A stretch of DNA of 64,000 nucleotides from JBBECE01 sp964574935 (GCA_964574935.1 CAZNOZ010000010.1:9014-73013), one strand, 5' to 3'. Counted from the first letter of the stretch, positions 41,931-51,093 are shown. Program-made: numbers and translations. The notes: generated by a model not told the origin, from the sequence alone.

Positions 41931-44687
41931 ATGACGAAATGGGTTTATCTGTTCTCCGAGGTCGCCGAGGTCGAAGATCGCGTCCCTGACTGGGATGCCG
42001 TCCGGGGCCTTTTGGGCGGCAAGGGCGCCGGCCTTGCCGATATGACGCGCCTCGGCATTCCGGTGCCGCCCGGCTTCACCGTCACCACCGAGGGCTGCAA
42101 CGCATTCCAGCAGGCCGACGAAACGCTCCCCGATTCGCTTTGGGAACAGGAGCTCGAGGCGCTGCGTGCCCTCCAGGCGTCCACCGGCAAGTCCTTCGGC
42201 GACCACGCCAATCCGCTTCTGGTCTCGTGCCGCTCGGGCGCCAAGTTCTCGATGCCCGGCATGATGGACACGATCCTCAATCTCGGCCTCAACGACGATG
42301 TCGCCGAGGGCCTGGTCGCCCGCACCAAGGATCCGCGCTTCGTCTACGACGCCTACCGGCGCCTCGTGCAGATGTTCGGCTCCGTCGTCCTGGGTGTCCC
42401 CGACGAGGTCTTCGAGGCCGTCATCACGGCCCGCCGCCGTCGGGCGGAAGTCGAATCCGACACCGATCTCACCGCCGACGACTGGCGCGAAATCACCCGC
42501 AAATTCAAGGAGATCGTGCGCACCTACGCCGGCACGGACTTTCCCGACGACCCCGTCGAGCAGCTGCGGCTGGCGACCGAGGCGGTGTTCCGCTCCTGGG
42601 GTGGCAAGCGCGCCGTCGCCTATCGCAACGCCGCCGGCATTCCCCACGATCTGGGCACCGCGGTCAACATCCAGGCGATGGTCTTCGGCAACATGGGCGA
42701 CGACTGCGCGACCGGAGTCGCGATGTCGCGCAACGCATCCACCGGCGAGCCGCACCCGGAAGGCGACTATCTCATCAACGCCCAGGGTGAGGACGTCGTC
42801 GCCGGCATCCGCAAGACCCTGTCGCTCGACCACATGCGCCAGGCGATGCCCGAACTCTACGGCGAATTCGTCGACATCGCGCGCCGCCTGGAAAAGCACC
42901 ACGGCAACATGCAGGACATCGAGTTCACCATCGAACACTCCAAATTGTGGTTGCTGCAGACGCGCGACGGCAAACGCACCGCCCAGGCCGAGGTTCGCAT
43001 TGCCGTCGACATGGTCGAAGAAGGCCTCATCGACCGCAAGACGGCGGTGCGCCGCGTCCAGCCAGAGCAGATCGAGTTCTTCCTGCACCCGCAGCTCGAC
43101 CCCGAGGCGCGCAAGGCCGCCACTCCGATCGCCACCGGGCTCAACGTCTCACCCGGCGCCGCCGTCGGCATTGTTGCCCTCGACGCCGATCGCGCCGTGC
43201 AGTGGGCGAACGAAACCAACCGCCCGGTGGTCCTTGTACGGCCCGAGACCAAACCCGACGACGTTCACGGCATGCTGGCCGCCGAAGGGATCCTCACCAG
43301 CCGCGGCGGGCGCACCAGCCACGCCGCGCTTGTCGCCCGGCAGTTCGGCAAACCGGCCGTCGTCGGCGTCGCCGAGCTCGACATCGATCTGACGACCCGC
43401 GAAATCCGGGTCGGGGAGAAGGTCATCCGCGAGGGTGAGTTCCTTTCCCTCGATGGCACCCTTGGCGAGGTCTTCGAGGGCCAGATGCCCACCGTCAGGC
43501 CCGACATCTCCAACGCCTATCTGAGCAAGGTCCTGGACTGGGCCGACGACTATCGGCGCCTCGGGATCTGGGCCAATGCCGACTACCCGGGCGATGCCGA
43601 ATTGGCCCGCAGCTACGGCGCCGAAGGGCTGGGGCTGGCCCGCACCGAGCACATGTTCTTCGAGCCCGACCGGCTGCCCATCGTGCAGGCGATGATCATG
43701 GCCGGCAACGTCACCGACCGCGCCGAGGCGATCGAGAAGCTCGAGCCGCTGCAGCGGGCGGATTTCGAGGGGCTGTTCCGGGCCATGGACGGCGCCCCTG
43801 TGGTCATCCGCCTGCTCGATCCGCCGCTGCACGAGTTTCTGCCGGCCTATGACGAGCTGTTGCGCGATCTGGCCGACCTGAAGATGCGCATCCAGCACTA
43901 TTCGACAATGAGCGAGGTCGATAGCGCCCTCAACGACATCCGCCACAAGGAGGACTATCTCGACCGCCTCGGCTCCCTGCGAGAGGCCAACCCGATGCTG
44001 GGCACGCGCGGAGTGCGGTTGGGCGTGCTCATCCCCGAGCTGACCGCCATGCAGGCTCGCGCCATTTTCGAAGCGGCCGTGAGTTGCATCCGCGACGGCG
44101 TCGAGGTGCGGCCGAAGATCATGATCCCGCTGACCGTGCACGCCAACGAACTGCGCGCCCAGCAGAAGACAATCGTCGAGGTCGCAAAGGCCGTCCAGGA
44201 AGAAACCAAGACCGAGGTGCCCTATCAGTTCGGCACCATGGTCGAGGCACCGCGGGCGGCGCTCGTCGCCGGCGAGCTCGCCGAGGTCGCCGAGTTTTTC
44301 TCCTTCGGCACCAACGATCTCACCCAGACCACCTTCGGGATTTCGCGCGACGATGCCGAGCGCGGCTTTCTTGTCGAGTATCTGCGCCGCGGCATCCTGC
44401 CCGAGAACCCCTTCACCTCCATCGACGAAGACGGCGTTGGCGCGCTCATCAGGACCGCCGTGAGCGCCGGCCGGCAAGCGCGGCCGGATATCGAGATCGG
44501 GGTCTGCGGCGAGCACGGCGGCGACCCCAAGTCCATCGCCTTCTGCCACACCGCCGGCCTCAACTACGTGAGCTGCTCGCCCTATCGCGTCCCGGTGGCG
44601 CGTCTGGCGGCGGCCCATGCGGCCCTGGCGGACGAGGCGGCCGAAGAGGCGACCGAACCCGCAAAGGCGGAGGCGGTGGTCGCCTGA
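41931..44687 (+). CDS. ppdK: Pyruvate, phosphate dikinase
   Basis: A 918-residue PPDK that interconverts pyruvate + ATP + Pi and PEP + AMP + PPi. The ATP-binding domain is N-terminal (LLGGKGAGLADMTRLGIPVP). The swivelling phosphohistidine domain has GILTSRGGRTSHAALVARQF with catalytic His464. The C-terminal PEP/pyruvate barrel has FFEPDRL, FSFGTNDLTQTTFGISRDD and the terminal GVCGEHGGDPKSIAFC. The frame opens at ATG 41880, but GGAGG 5 nt before ATG 41931 and the family start MTKWVYLF favour the second. It is the last gene of the pyruvate block and would turn pyruvate into PEP for gluconeogenesis. Confidence 0.95.
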   Translation: MTKWVYLFSEVAEVEDRVPDWDAVRGLLGGKGAGLADMTRLGIPVPPGFTVTTEGCNAFQQADETLPDSLWEQELEALRALQASTGKSFGDHANPLLVSCRSGAKFSMPGMMDTILNLGLNDDVAEGLVARTKDPRFVYDAYRRLVQMFGSVVLGVPDEVFEAVITARRRRAEVESDTDLTADDWREITRKFKEIVRTYAGTDFPDDPVEQLRLATEAVFRSWGGKRAVAYRNAAGIPHDLGTAVNIQAMVFGNMGDDCATGVAMSRNASTGEPHPEGDYLINAQGEDVVAGIRKTLSLDHMRQAMPELYGEFVDIARRLEKHHGNMQDIEFTIEHSKLWLLQTRDGKRTAQAEVRIAVDMVEEGLIDRKTAVRRVQPEQIEFFLHPQLDPEARKAATPIATGLNVSPGAAVGIVALDADRAVQWANETNRPVVLVRPETKPDDVHGMLAAEGILTSRGGRTSHAALVARQFGKPAVVGVAELDIDLTTREIRVGEKVIREGEFLSLDGTLGEVFEGQMPTVRPDISNAYLSKVLDWADDYRRLGIWANADYPGDAELARSYGAEGLGLARTEHMFFEPDRLPIVQAMIMAGNVTDRAEAIEKLEPLQRADFEGLFRAMDGAPVVIRLLDPPLHEFLPAYDELLRDLADLKMRIQHYSTMSEVDSALNDIRHKEDYLDRLGSLREANPMLGTRGVRLGVLIPELTAMQARAIFEAAVSCIRDGVEVRPKIMIPLTVHANELRAQQKTIVEVAKAVQEETKTEVPYQFGTMVEAPRAALVAGELAEVAEFFSFGTNDLTQTTFGISRDDAERGFLVEYLRRGILPENPFTSIDEDGVGALIRTAVSAGRQARPDIEIGVCGEHGGDPKSIAFCHTAGLNYVSCSPYRVPVARLAAAHAALADEAAEEATEPAKAEAVVA

Positions 44688-44725
44688 CGCACCGGCCGGC
44701 CGCCGCCAATCCGTCCCCACACGCG

Positions 44726-44739
44726 CCCGGCCCTCCGGG
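44726..44739 (+). terminator. Weak terminator-like hairpin after ppdK
   Basis: CCCGG-CCCT-CCGGG followed by GCTTTGACTTG, 39 nt after the ppdK stop. The stem is only 5 bp, so the call is tentative. Confidence 0.35.
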
Positions 44740-44789
44740 GCTTTGACTTGTCGCGACATTCTCCGCACCCTCACCGGCCCTGAGCCAGG

Positions 44790-45767
44790 ATGACGCGATT
44801 GCCCGCCGCACCCTCTGCCGCCCCCCGGTCTCCGCCCGATGTTGACATTGTCGTGTCGGCGGAAAACACAGCCTATCTCGGCTGGCAGAGCGCCCTTTGC
44901 CATTACTCCTGCGTGCAAGCCACGGGCCGCGCGCCACTGATCGTCGTGCATGGCGACGAGCCCGAGCTGGTGGAGGAGTATCGGCAGATCGCCGAGGCCG
45001 GCGGCCGGATTCAGCGCGCCCCCAACCACCGCATTTACCGGGGCGTCACCTTCGCCCCCTTCAACACCATCGCCACCGCGCAACTGGCCGAAACCGACGC
45101 CGGCCATATCCTGCTGGCCGAGCCCGACATGGTGTTCCTGCGCCACCCGCCCGTCGCCGAAGCCCTGGCCGAAATGGATGCCGACAGCGTCAGCTTCGAC
45201 CGCATCGGATATCTTCACGTCTCCGAGGAAAACCGCCAACGAATGCATGAAGTGTGCCGGCGCGTCGGCACGGATTTCGCCGGCCTGCAATCGCATCCCA
45301 TCGACGGCGGCGTGCCGCATCTGATCCCCACCGGCCAGCGCGCTGCGCTATGCGCCGCATGGTTCGACCTGACCGTCGCGATCGCCGAGGCCGTCACCGC
45401 GCTCGACCGGCGCTGGTGGGACAGGTTCTCGAGGCGATCGCTGATGACCCAGCCCCGGAACTGGATTTCAGGAATGTGGGGGCTGGTTTTTGCGGTGCGC
45501 CAACTCTCCCTGAACCCGGTGATGACCGAATGGTGCGCTTCGAACGCGCGCCAGGGCCTGTTCGGGCCGGCGGACCACCCCAAGCCCGGCCCCGCGATCA
45601 TCCATTATTGCTACAGCCAGCCCGGCTTCGACAAACGCAAGCACCGCGACCGCCGCTCCCTGCTCGCCTGGGCGCGCGCCGCCGAGCCCCCCGCGGACGA
45701 ATTGTCCGCCGCCATCCTCGCCCAGCTCAACGGAGCGGCCGATTTCTACAACTGGCCGCCCCCGTGA
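44790..45767 (+). CDS. Putative glycosyltransferase, hydroxyproline O-arabinosyltransferase-like
   Basis: A 325-residue soluble protein without signal peptide. It starts with a nucleotide-sugar-binding-like region (VDIVVSAENTAYLGWQSALC) and has the EPD motif HILLAEPDMVFLRHP (residues 107-120), where DxD-type glycosyltransferases bind the metal-UDP-sugar. The EPD-centred motif resembles that of plant hydroxyproline O-arabinosyltransferases, from memory of that family. Conserved-looking WWDRF, NWISGMWG and IIHYCYSQPGFD support a GT-A fold. It overlaps the UDP-galactopyranose mutase gene (GTGA), so the donor may be a UDP-galactofuranose or related furanose. Certain only as a putative glycosyltransferase. 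Confidence 0.6.
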   Translation: MTRLPAAPSAAPRSPPDVDIVVSAENTAYLGWQSALCHYSCVQATGRAPLIVVHGDEPELVEEYRQIAEAGGRIQRAPNHRIYRGVTFAPFNTIATAQLAETDAGHILLAEPDMVFLRHPPVAEALAEMDADSVSFDRIGYLHVSEENRQRMHEVCRRVGTDFAGLQSHPIDGGVPHLIPTGQRAALCAAWFDLTVAIAEAVTALDRRWWDRFSRRSLMTQPRNWISGMWGLVFAVRQLSLNPVMTEWCASNARQGLFGPADHPKPGPAIIHYCYSQPGFDKRKHRDRRSLLAWARAAEPPADELSAAILAQLNGAADFYNWPPP

Positions 45768-46933
45768 CCGCGCCAAAAGCCGACCTCCGATTTGTCGTCG
45801 TCGGGGCGGGTCTTTCCGGCGCCACCCTGGCGCGCCGGCTCGCCGAGGCCGGCGCCACGGTCACCGTCCTGGAGGCGCAATCGCACCCGGCCGGCCACTG
45901 CCACACCGAACGCGATCCCGAAACCGGCATTCTGGTGCATGTGCACGGGCCTCACATCTTCCACTCCGACAACCAGGCCGTTTGGTCGTTCTGCGAGCGC
46001 TTCGCCCGATTCGAGCCCTACCAGCACGCCACCCTGGCGCGCATCGGCGAGCGGCACTTTCGCCTGCCGGTCAATCTCGACACGATCAACGACTTCTTCG
46101 GCACCGCGATGACCTCGGCGCAGGCCGAGGCCTTCATCGCCGAGCGCCGGGTCCGCTTCGATCGCCCGCCCGCCAACTTCGAGGAGCAGGCTCTCGCGAG
46201 CATCGGCCGCGAGCTCTACGAAGCGTTCTTCATGGGCTACACCAGAAAACAGTGGGGGCGCGACCCGACCGACATTCCGGCGTCCGTCATGCGGCGGCTG
46301 CCGGTCAGGTTCGATACCAACCCGAGCTACTTCCGCCACGCCCGCGTCGCCATTGCGGCTGAGGGCTACACCGAGATGGTGCGCTCGATGCTCGCCCATC
46401 CGGGCATCGAGGTGCGCTACGGCGCGGAGTTCAATTCCGCCAATTCGCCAGAGCAGATGGACCATCTGTTCTTCACCGGCTGCCTCGACGCCTGGTTCAA
46501 GCATCGGTTCGGCCCACTGCCCTACCGTTCGCTGCGCTTCGAGACCATCCGCGCCGCCGGCGACTACCAGCCGGCGGCCTGCGTCAACTATCCGGACGCC
46601 GAAATACCGTTCACCCGCATCACCGAGCACAAGCGCCTGGCTCCCTGGGAGAAGCACCCGACCACCGTTTGCTCGCGCGAATTCAGCTTCGAGGCCGGTC
46701 CGGACGATCGGCCGTACTATCCGGTTCGGCTCGCCGGCGGCTCTGAACTTCTCGCCCGCTACCGCGCCGCCGCCGAGGCGCTGACCGGGGTGTCTTTTGT
46801 CGGCCGGCTGGCGACGTTCGAGTATATCGACATGGACGTTGCCATCGCCCGCGCCATCCAGGCGGCCGAGACCACCCTCTCCCACATCGCGGCGGGGCGC
46901 CCGGTTCCGGCCTTTTTCGAGACCGCCAGCTAG
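45764..46933 (+). CDS. glf: UDP-galactopyranose mutase
   Basis: A 389-residue FAD enzyme that converts UDP-galactopyranose to UDP-galactofuranose. It opens with the Rossmann motif VVVGAGLSGATLARRLAEAG, followed by the family signature HGPHIFHSDNQAVW. Further matches are FFMGYTRKQWGRDPTDIP, NPSYFRHARVAIAAEGY and GPDDRPYYPV near the substrate pocket. GTG 45764 overlaps the stop of the putative glycosyltransferase. The stop codons of this gene and the convergent gene at 46930 share the palindrome CTAG. A furanose-containing glycan is implied. Confidence 0.92.
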   Translation: MTAPKADLRFVVVGAGLSGATLARRLAEAGATVTVLEAQSHPAGHCHTERDPETGILVHVHGPHIFHSDNQAVWSFCERFARFEPYQHATLARIGERHFRLPVNLDTINDFFGTAMTSAQAEAFIAERRVRFDRPPANFEEQALASIGRELYEAFFMGYTRKQWGRDPTDIPASVMRRLPVRFDTNPSYFRHARVAIAAEGYTEMVRSMLAHPGIEVRYGAEFNSANSPEQMDHLFFTGCLDAWFKHRFGPLPYRSLRFETIRAAGDYQPAACVNYPDAEIPFTRITEHKRLAPWEKHPTTVCSREFSFEAGPDDRPYYPVRLAGGSELLARYRAAAEALTGVSFVGRLATFEYIDMDVAIARAIQAAETTLSHIAAGRPVPAFFETAS

Positions 46934-47871
46934 CCCCGCCGCTGCCCCGCCGGCAACGAGATCGTGTAGCTTGGCTTGTCCCTTCCGGGCCTCGGTCGGC
47001 GGCGAAACAGCGCCTGGGCGGACCATGATCGCCGGGGCGCCGCCTGCGCATCGGGCTTCAGCCCGGCGAGCCGATAGTAGGCTTTGAGGATCGGTGTTTC
47101 GAGCAGCTCCCTCTCCTGGGTGTAGAAGCTGAAATGCGCCGCCAGAAGGTCGCCGAAGATCAAACCGTGGCTGCCGACCCGGGCCGGCAGGATCGCCGAA
47201 AGCCACTCCTCCTCGTCCAACCCCGGCGGCAGGAACCTCTCCCCGAGCGCCACCGCGTCGGCGCCGAAAAACCCGATCGCGTTCACCGAATACCGGGTCA
47301 GTCGGACTTCCTGATCCGGGATCCTGAAGCAGTCGAGCCGCCCTGAACGCGCCGCTTCGATGAGCACCGGATGCATCGCCTCGGGGAATGCCGCGTGTTG
47401 CCACGACCACGGGTCCATGGCCTGTGCGGAAACCGGCCCCTCGATCTCGACCGCCGCGAGGTGTTTGAGAAGCCAGTTGCCCAGGGCGTTGTTGACGACC
47501 ACCGGCGAAAACCACAAGGCCGTGCCGCGCGCCGCCAGTGCACGCGCCTTGAAAGTCTCGAAGAAACCGTCCTCCACGAACACGATGTCGTCGTCGAGCC
47601 TGAGATACAGCGCCTCCGGATCGTCGAAGTAGCGGTAAAAGGCGGCGATGTGCCAGGGGCCTGTGTGCCCCGGCGGTGGCGGTTTGAGAACGCAGCGCGG
47701 ATCGGAACCGGCAAGCTCGTGCAGATAGGCGCGGTCGCGCCGATTGCGGCAGTTGTCCCACAGATGCCACTGCGCCACCTCGGAACTCGCGAGCACGTAG
47801 CGGGCGAGCACGCGCATGTAGCGCGCCCGTCCGGCCGGCGTGACCACCACGAGCTTGTCGGCGCCGGCCAT
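46930..47871 (-). CDS. Putative DxD glycosyltransferase
   Basis: A 313-residue protein. The motif YLRLDDDIVFVEDG has three Asp (93-95), the typical metal/nucleotide-sugar binding DxD of GT-A enzymes. It is followed by LWFSPVVVNN and ends in a basic tail. The N-terminus (KLVVVTPAGRARYMRVLARY) has no signal peptide or helix, so it is cytoplasmic. I do not recognise a named family. It is convergent with glf and likely acts in the same glycan pathway. Downstream of 47871 a 129-bp gap separates it from the divergent ATP-grasp-like gene. Confidence 0.65.
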   Translation of the reverse strand: MAGADKLVVVTPAGRARYMRVLARYVLASSEVAQWHLWDNCRNRRDRAYLHELAGSDPRCVLKPPPPGHTGPWHIAAFYRYFDDPEALYLRLDDDIVFVEDGFFETFKARALAARGTALWFSPVVVNNALGNWLLKHLAAVEIEGPVSAQAMDPWSWQHAAFPEAMHPVLIEAARSGRLDCFRIPDQEVRLTRYSVNAIGFFGADAVALGERFLPPGLDEEEWLSAILPARVGSHGLIFGDLLAAHFSFYTQERELLETPILKAYYRLAGLKPDAQAAPRRSWSAQALFRRRPRPGRDKPSYTISLPAGQRRG

Positions 47872-48000
47872 CAGCGCGACGCCGCGGGCCGGCGATCAAT
47901 CTCCCGGCCCCGCCGCCCTTGCGCCACCCGGGCGCATGGCTCCAGATTGCCCATCGGTTGGCCCCCGCCGCCAGCGAACACAATCGAAGTCCGAGCCTTC

Positions 48001-48969
48001 ATGATCATCGTCTTCACCTGCCGCGGCTATGACTACACCCATCGCAGCCTGAGGTTTCGGCGCTTCGGGTTCGAGACCCCGGATTTCCGGACGATACACT
48101 ATGAGAGGCTGTTCCGAGCCCGCTCCATCCCGCGCGCCGCCTATCTGTTCACCGATCTCGATCGTCTCGAGCCGTGGGAACTTCGCGCCGCCGCCGACTT
48201 CCACCGCCAATTGACCGCCCACGGCCTGCGATGCCTGAACAACCCCGCCAGGGTCAAGTCGCGGGTGGAACTCCTCACTGCGCTGTTCGAGCGGGGCCGC
48301 AATCCCGTCGAGGTCCTGCGCGCCGACACCGCGACGACGCCGTCAAAATTCCCCGTGTTTGTGCGCTTCGAGCAAGGCCATCTGGGTCCCTTGTCGGGAT
48401 TGCTTCACACCCAGACGGAACTCACAAGGGCCCTGGAGGACCTGGTCGAGCAGGGCACGGCGCTGCGCGGCCTCATCATCGTCGGCTTTGCCGCCGAGCC
48501 GATCGCCGAGGGGCTGTGGGCGAAGTGGGGGACCTTCCGCGTCGGCGACGCCTATTCGCTCGACCACATCGCCGTCGATTCCAAATGGCAGGTCACGCGC
48601 GGCGAGTGGGACGAGCTGACCGACGAGATCGTCGAGATCGAGCACCGCGCGGTCGAGGACAATGCCGTCACGCCCCGGATGCGGGAGTTCTTCGAGACCG
48701 GCCATATCGAATACGGCCGCGCCGATCATGGCACCGTGGCCGGGCGCACGGTGCTCTACGAGATCAACACCAACCCCTTCATCGGCCGCTTCGTTCCCGA
48801 TTCCTATCCGGTGCGGCGCGACAGCCAGACGATCGTGCGGCGTCGGCTTGCGGCCGCCTTCGAAGCGATCGACTCGGCGGCGTCGGGGCGGGTGCGGCTT
48901 GAAGGCTCGCCGCATTGGCGGCGCACCCGCGCCGCGCAGATCGGACTGTTGCCGCCGAAGCGGCCATGA
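48001..48969 (+). CDS. ATP-grasp-like protein, unknown
   Basis: A 322-residue protein starting MIIVFTCRGYDYTHRSLRFR. Its closing motif GRTVLYEINTNPFIGRF looks like the metal-binding E-x-N-x-x-P segment of ATP-grasp ligases, and FPVFVRFEQGHLG could be the ATP-lid Lys/Arg region, although the usual lysine is not evident. Such proteins often tailor glycans or make peptide-like bonds. Its place between two sugar genes supports a role in the same cluster. Start ATG 48001 is the first in frame after a 129-bp intergenic gap. Assignment by motif only. Confidence 0.5.
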   Translation: MIIVFTCRGYDYTHRSLRFRRFGFETPDFRTIHYERLFRARSIPRAAYLFTDLDRLEPWELRAAADFHRQLTAHGLRCLNNPARVKSRVELLTALFERGRNPVEVLRADTATTPSKFPVFVRFEQGHLGPLSGLLHTQTELTRALEDLVEQGTALRGLIIVGFAAEPIAEGLWAKWGTFRVGDAYSLDHIAVDSKWQVTRGEWDELTDEIVEIEHRAVEDNAVTPRMREFFETGHIEYGRADHGTVAGRTVLYEINTNPFIGRFVPDSYPVRRDSQTIVRRRLAAAFEAIDSAASGRVRLEGSPHWRRTRAAQIGLLPPKRP

Positions 48970-48982
48970 CACCCGCCCGACG

Positions 48983-49011
48983 AAAAACGGGCCGCCGGTG
49001 AACGGCGACCC
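48983..49011 (-). terminator. Terminator on the minus strand after the mini-ORF
   Basis: On the minus strand GGGTCGCCG-TTCAC-CGGCGGCCC (one mismatch) is followed by GTTTTTCG, a proper hairpin plus U-tract. It ends about 35 nt after the stop of the 15-codon ORF. Confidence 0.6.
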
Positions 49012-49047
49012 GAAAGCCCTGGTTCGGTAAACTGGTTCCGTCTCCGC

Positions 49048-49095
49048 CTACGGCGACGGCGGCGGCCCGGGCGGGTGCGACTTTGAACGGGTCAT
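49048..49095 (-). CDS. Proline-rich 15-aa mini-ORF
   Basis: ATG 49095 to TAG 49048 on the minus strand encodes MTRSKSHPPGPPPSP. GAGGAC lies 6 nt upstream, and a hairpin-U-tract terminator follows. PPG and PPP are known ribosome-slowing motifs relieved by EF-P. It could be a tiny standalone gene, a leader peptide or chance. It lies 83 nt after the DUF6065 gene on the same strand. Confidence 0.35.
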   Translation of the reverse strand: MTRSKSHPPGPPPSP

Positions 49096-49178
49096 AACAG
49101 GTCCTCGCAATGCGGAATTGTGCCACAGACGCTAGGTGAGTCAGCTGGGCCCGTCAACGCGGTGGCGGCCAATTCCAC

Positions 49179-49943
49179 CTAGGTTTCGCCGGATTCCGGT
49201 TCCCCGGCCCGTCTCGGCGGATGCAGGCGCACCTTGGAGAGGTGCTTGGGATTGGGTCTGTCGCCGGTCGGCGTCTCGCCACGGAAATACCACTTCTGCC
49301 ACTTTTGCCGGACCGCCCCCTCCTCCTCCTGGCGCAGGCGCTCGTTGAAATCCAGCCGCCGGTCCTTCCAGTCCTCAAACCCGTCTGCCAATGCCGGATC
49401 CTTGGAAATCTCACGGATTTCCGGCCGGTACTCATCGAGCGAGCGATAGGCGAACGGCGTGATGAAGCAGAACGGCTCGCCCGCCTCGAACGAGACCTCG
49501 CCCGGGGCGGTGAACCGCCAGTTCATCGTGAAAGTGAAATCGAGCCAGTCGGTCTCGACAAGTCCATCGAGGGCCTGAATGCCGTGCTTGACCCAGTTCG
49601 GCGCCCCCCGCGCCCAGATGCCGATCCCCGGCTCGGTGCGGAACACGTAGCCGGTGTTGAAGGTCAGCACGCCATGCCCGAAATGCGACAATGCCAGCCG
49701 ACCCTCGCCCCATGCCGGGTCGTCCACCTCGACCTCCAGATCCTCGAGTTCATCGCCGCCGTTCCAGCGCGCGGTCAATCTGGCCGGCACGATCAACTCC
49801 CATCCCATGGCATTGGCGACCGTCAGCGGCAGGCATCGATAGGCGAACCGCTCGTCGGTGGCATCCATCCAGTCGCGCTCGGCCCGGCCGGGGCGCAGTT
49901 CGGGAGCGTAATCACGGACTTGATGGCAGATCAGGGACGGCAT
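49179..49943 (-). CDS. DUF6065 family protein
   Basis: A 254-residue protein matching, from memory, the DUF6065 pattern: LICHQVRDYAPELRPGRAER, GHGVLTFNTGYVFRTEPGI, ALDGLVETDWLDFTFTMNW, FCFITPFAYRSLDEYRPEI. No signal peptide or membrane helix. The function of the family is unknown; members occur near glycan and natural-product genes. It is divergent from the epimerase gene, with 193 bp between them. The ATG at 49943 was preferred over 49997 because homology starts at MPSLICHQ. Confidence 0.7.
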   Translation of the reverse strand: MPSLICHQVRDYAPELRPGRAERDWMDATDERFAYRCLPLTVANAMGWELIVPARLTARWNGGDELEDLEVEVDDPAWGEGRLALSHFGHGVLTFNTGYVFRTEPGIGIWARGAPNWVKHGIQALDGLVETDWLDFTFTMNWRFTAPGEVSFEAGEPFCFITPFAYRSLDEYRPEIREISKDPALADGFEDWKDRRLDFNERLRQEEEGAVRQKWQKWYFRGETPTGDRPNPKHLSKVRLHPPRRAGEPESGET

Positions 49944-50136
49944 GGACCGGCTCCGGCTGGTCGGCCGCACCCTAGCTTCAAATCGGGCCGCTGTCACAGC
50001 GGCGACATTCCGCTCTCCACCGGGTTGCCGTCACCCGGCAAATGCATCAGCATGTGGGCGATTCCTCGCTCCGGACGCGCGGCGGCAGGCAGCGAGCGGG
50101 CACGTCGACCCCGCCGGTTCGAGAACGGGCAACCGC

Positions 50137-51093
50137 ATGAATGATCGACCGGTACTGGTGACGGGTTCCGAAGGGCTGATCGGACGCCATGTCATCGAGC
50201 GGCTCGAGGCGCGGGGAACCGGGGTTCGCCGCTTTGACCTGCGCGGCCCAGAACCCGCCGACTTGCGGAACGCCCAAGCCCTGCGGGACGCCGCCGGGGG
50301 AGTAGCGGGGGTCTTGCATCTGGGCGGGGTATCCCGCGTGGTCTGGGGCCAGCAGGACCCGGCCAACTGCACGCTCGTCAATGCCGGGGCGACGGAGCGG
50401 CTGCTAAGGATCTGCCTCGACCAGCCCGATCCGCCCTGGTTCGTGTTTGCCTCCAGCCGCGAAGTCTACGGCCAGACAGAGCACTTCCCTGTGCCCGAGA
50501 GCGCCCCTTACGCGCCGCTCAATGTCTACGCCCGCTCGAAGGTGAGTGCCGAGCGATCGTGTTTTGCCGCCGCCGAGGCGGGCCTGAGGGTCGGCGTTTG
50601 CCGTTTTTCGAGCGTCTATGGCGATGTCATCGACCATCACGACCGGGTGGCCCCGGCCTTCGCCCGCGCCGCCGCCCGGGGCGGCACAATCCGCATCGAA
50701 GGCGCCTCGAACACGCTCGATTTCACACATATCGACGATGTCGCCGATGGCATGGTGACTCTTCTCGATGCCGTCGCCTCCGGCGAGGGCTTGCCGCCGA
50801 TCCACTTTGCTTCCGGGGCCGGCACCTCGCTCGCCTTGCTCGCCGGATTGTCCGAGAGATACGCCGGATCGGAACTCGAAATCGTCGAGGCCGCGCCCCG
50901 CGACTACGACGTCAGCCGCTTCGTCGGCGACCCTTCGCGCGCCGCCGAGCTCTTGTCCTGGACTGCCTCGACCCCGCTCGAGGCGGGGTTTGCGCGCCTG
51001 GTTTCCGGATTTGCCGCCCTGTCCGATGCCGGCGGCACCGTCCGGTCGTCGCTTTCCGTGGGCGAGGCGAGCCCGCCCCTCGATTCGGTCTGA
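50137..51093 (+). CDS. NAD-dependent sugar epimerase/dehydratase (SDR)
   Basis: A 318-residue extended short-chain dehydrogenase. The NAD-binding motif TGSEGLIG is at residues 9-16, and the catalytic set includes Ser106/107 (FASSREVYG) and the YxxxK pair Tyr131/Lys135 (YARSK). The substrate end resembles UDP-glucose 4-epimerase/dTDP-glucose relatives (TLDFTHIDDVADGM). It would supply an activated sugar for the glycan cluster. RBS is weak near ATG 50137; a second ATG is 4 nt on in another frame. Confidence 0.88.
   Translation: MNDRPVLVTGSEGLIGRHVIERLEARGTGVRRFDLRGPEPADLRNAQALRDAAGGVAGVLHLGGVSRVVWGQQDPANCTLVNAGATERLLRICLDQPDPPWFVFASSREVYGQTEHFPVPESAPYAPLNVYARSKVSAERSCFAAAEAGLRVGVCRFSSVYGDVIDHHDRVAPAFARAAARGGTIRIEGASNTLDFTHIDDVADGMVTLLDAVASGEGLPPIHFASGAGTSLALLAGLSERYAGSELEIVEAAPRDYDVSRFVGDPSRAAELLSWTASTPLEAGFARLVSGFAALSDAGGTVRSSLSVGEASPPLDSV

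Noticed and set aside
43149..45320. A 723-codon minus-strand frame opposite ppdK
   Set aside because: Shadow of ppdK and the glycosyltransferase; it crosses two real genes and shows no domain.
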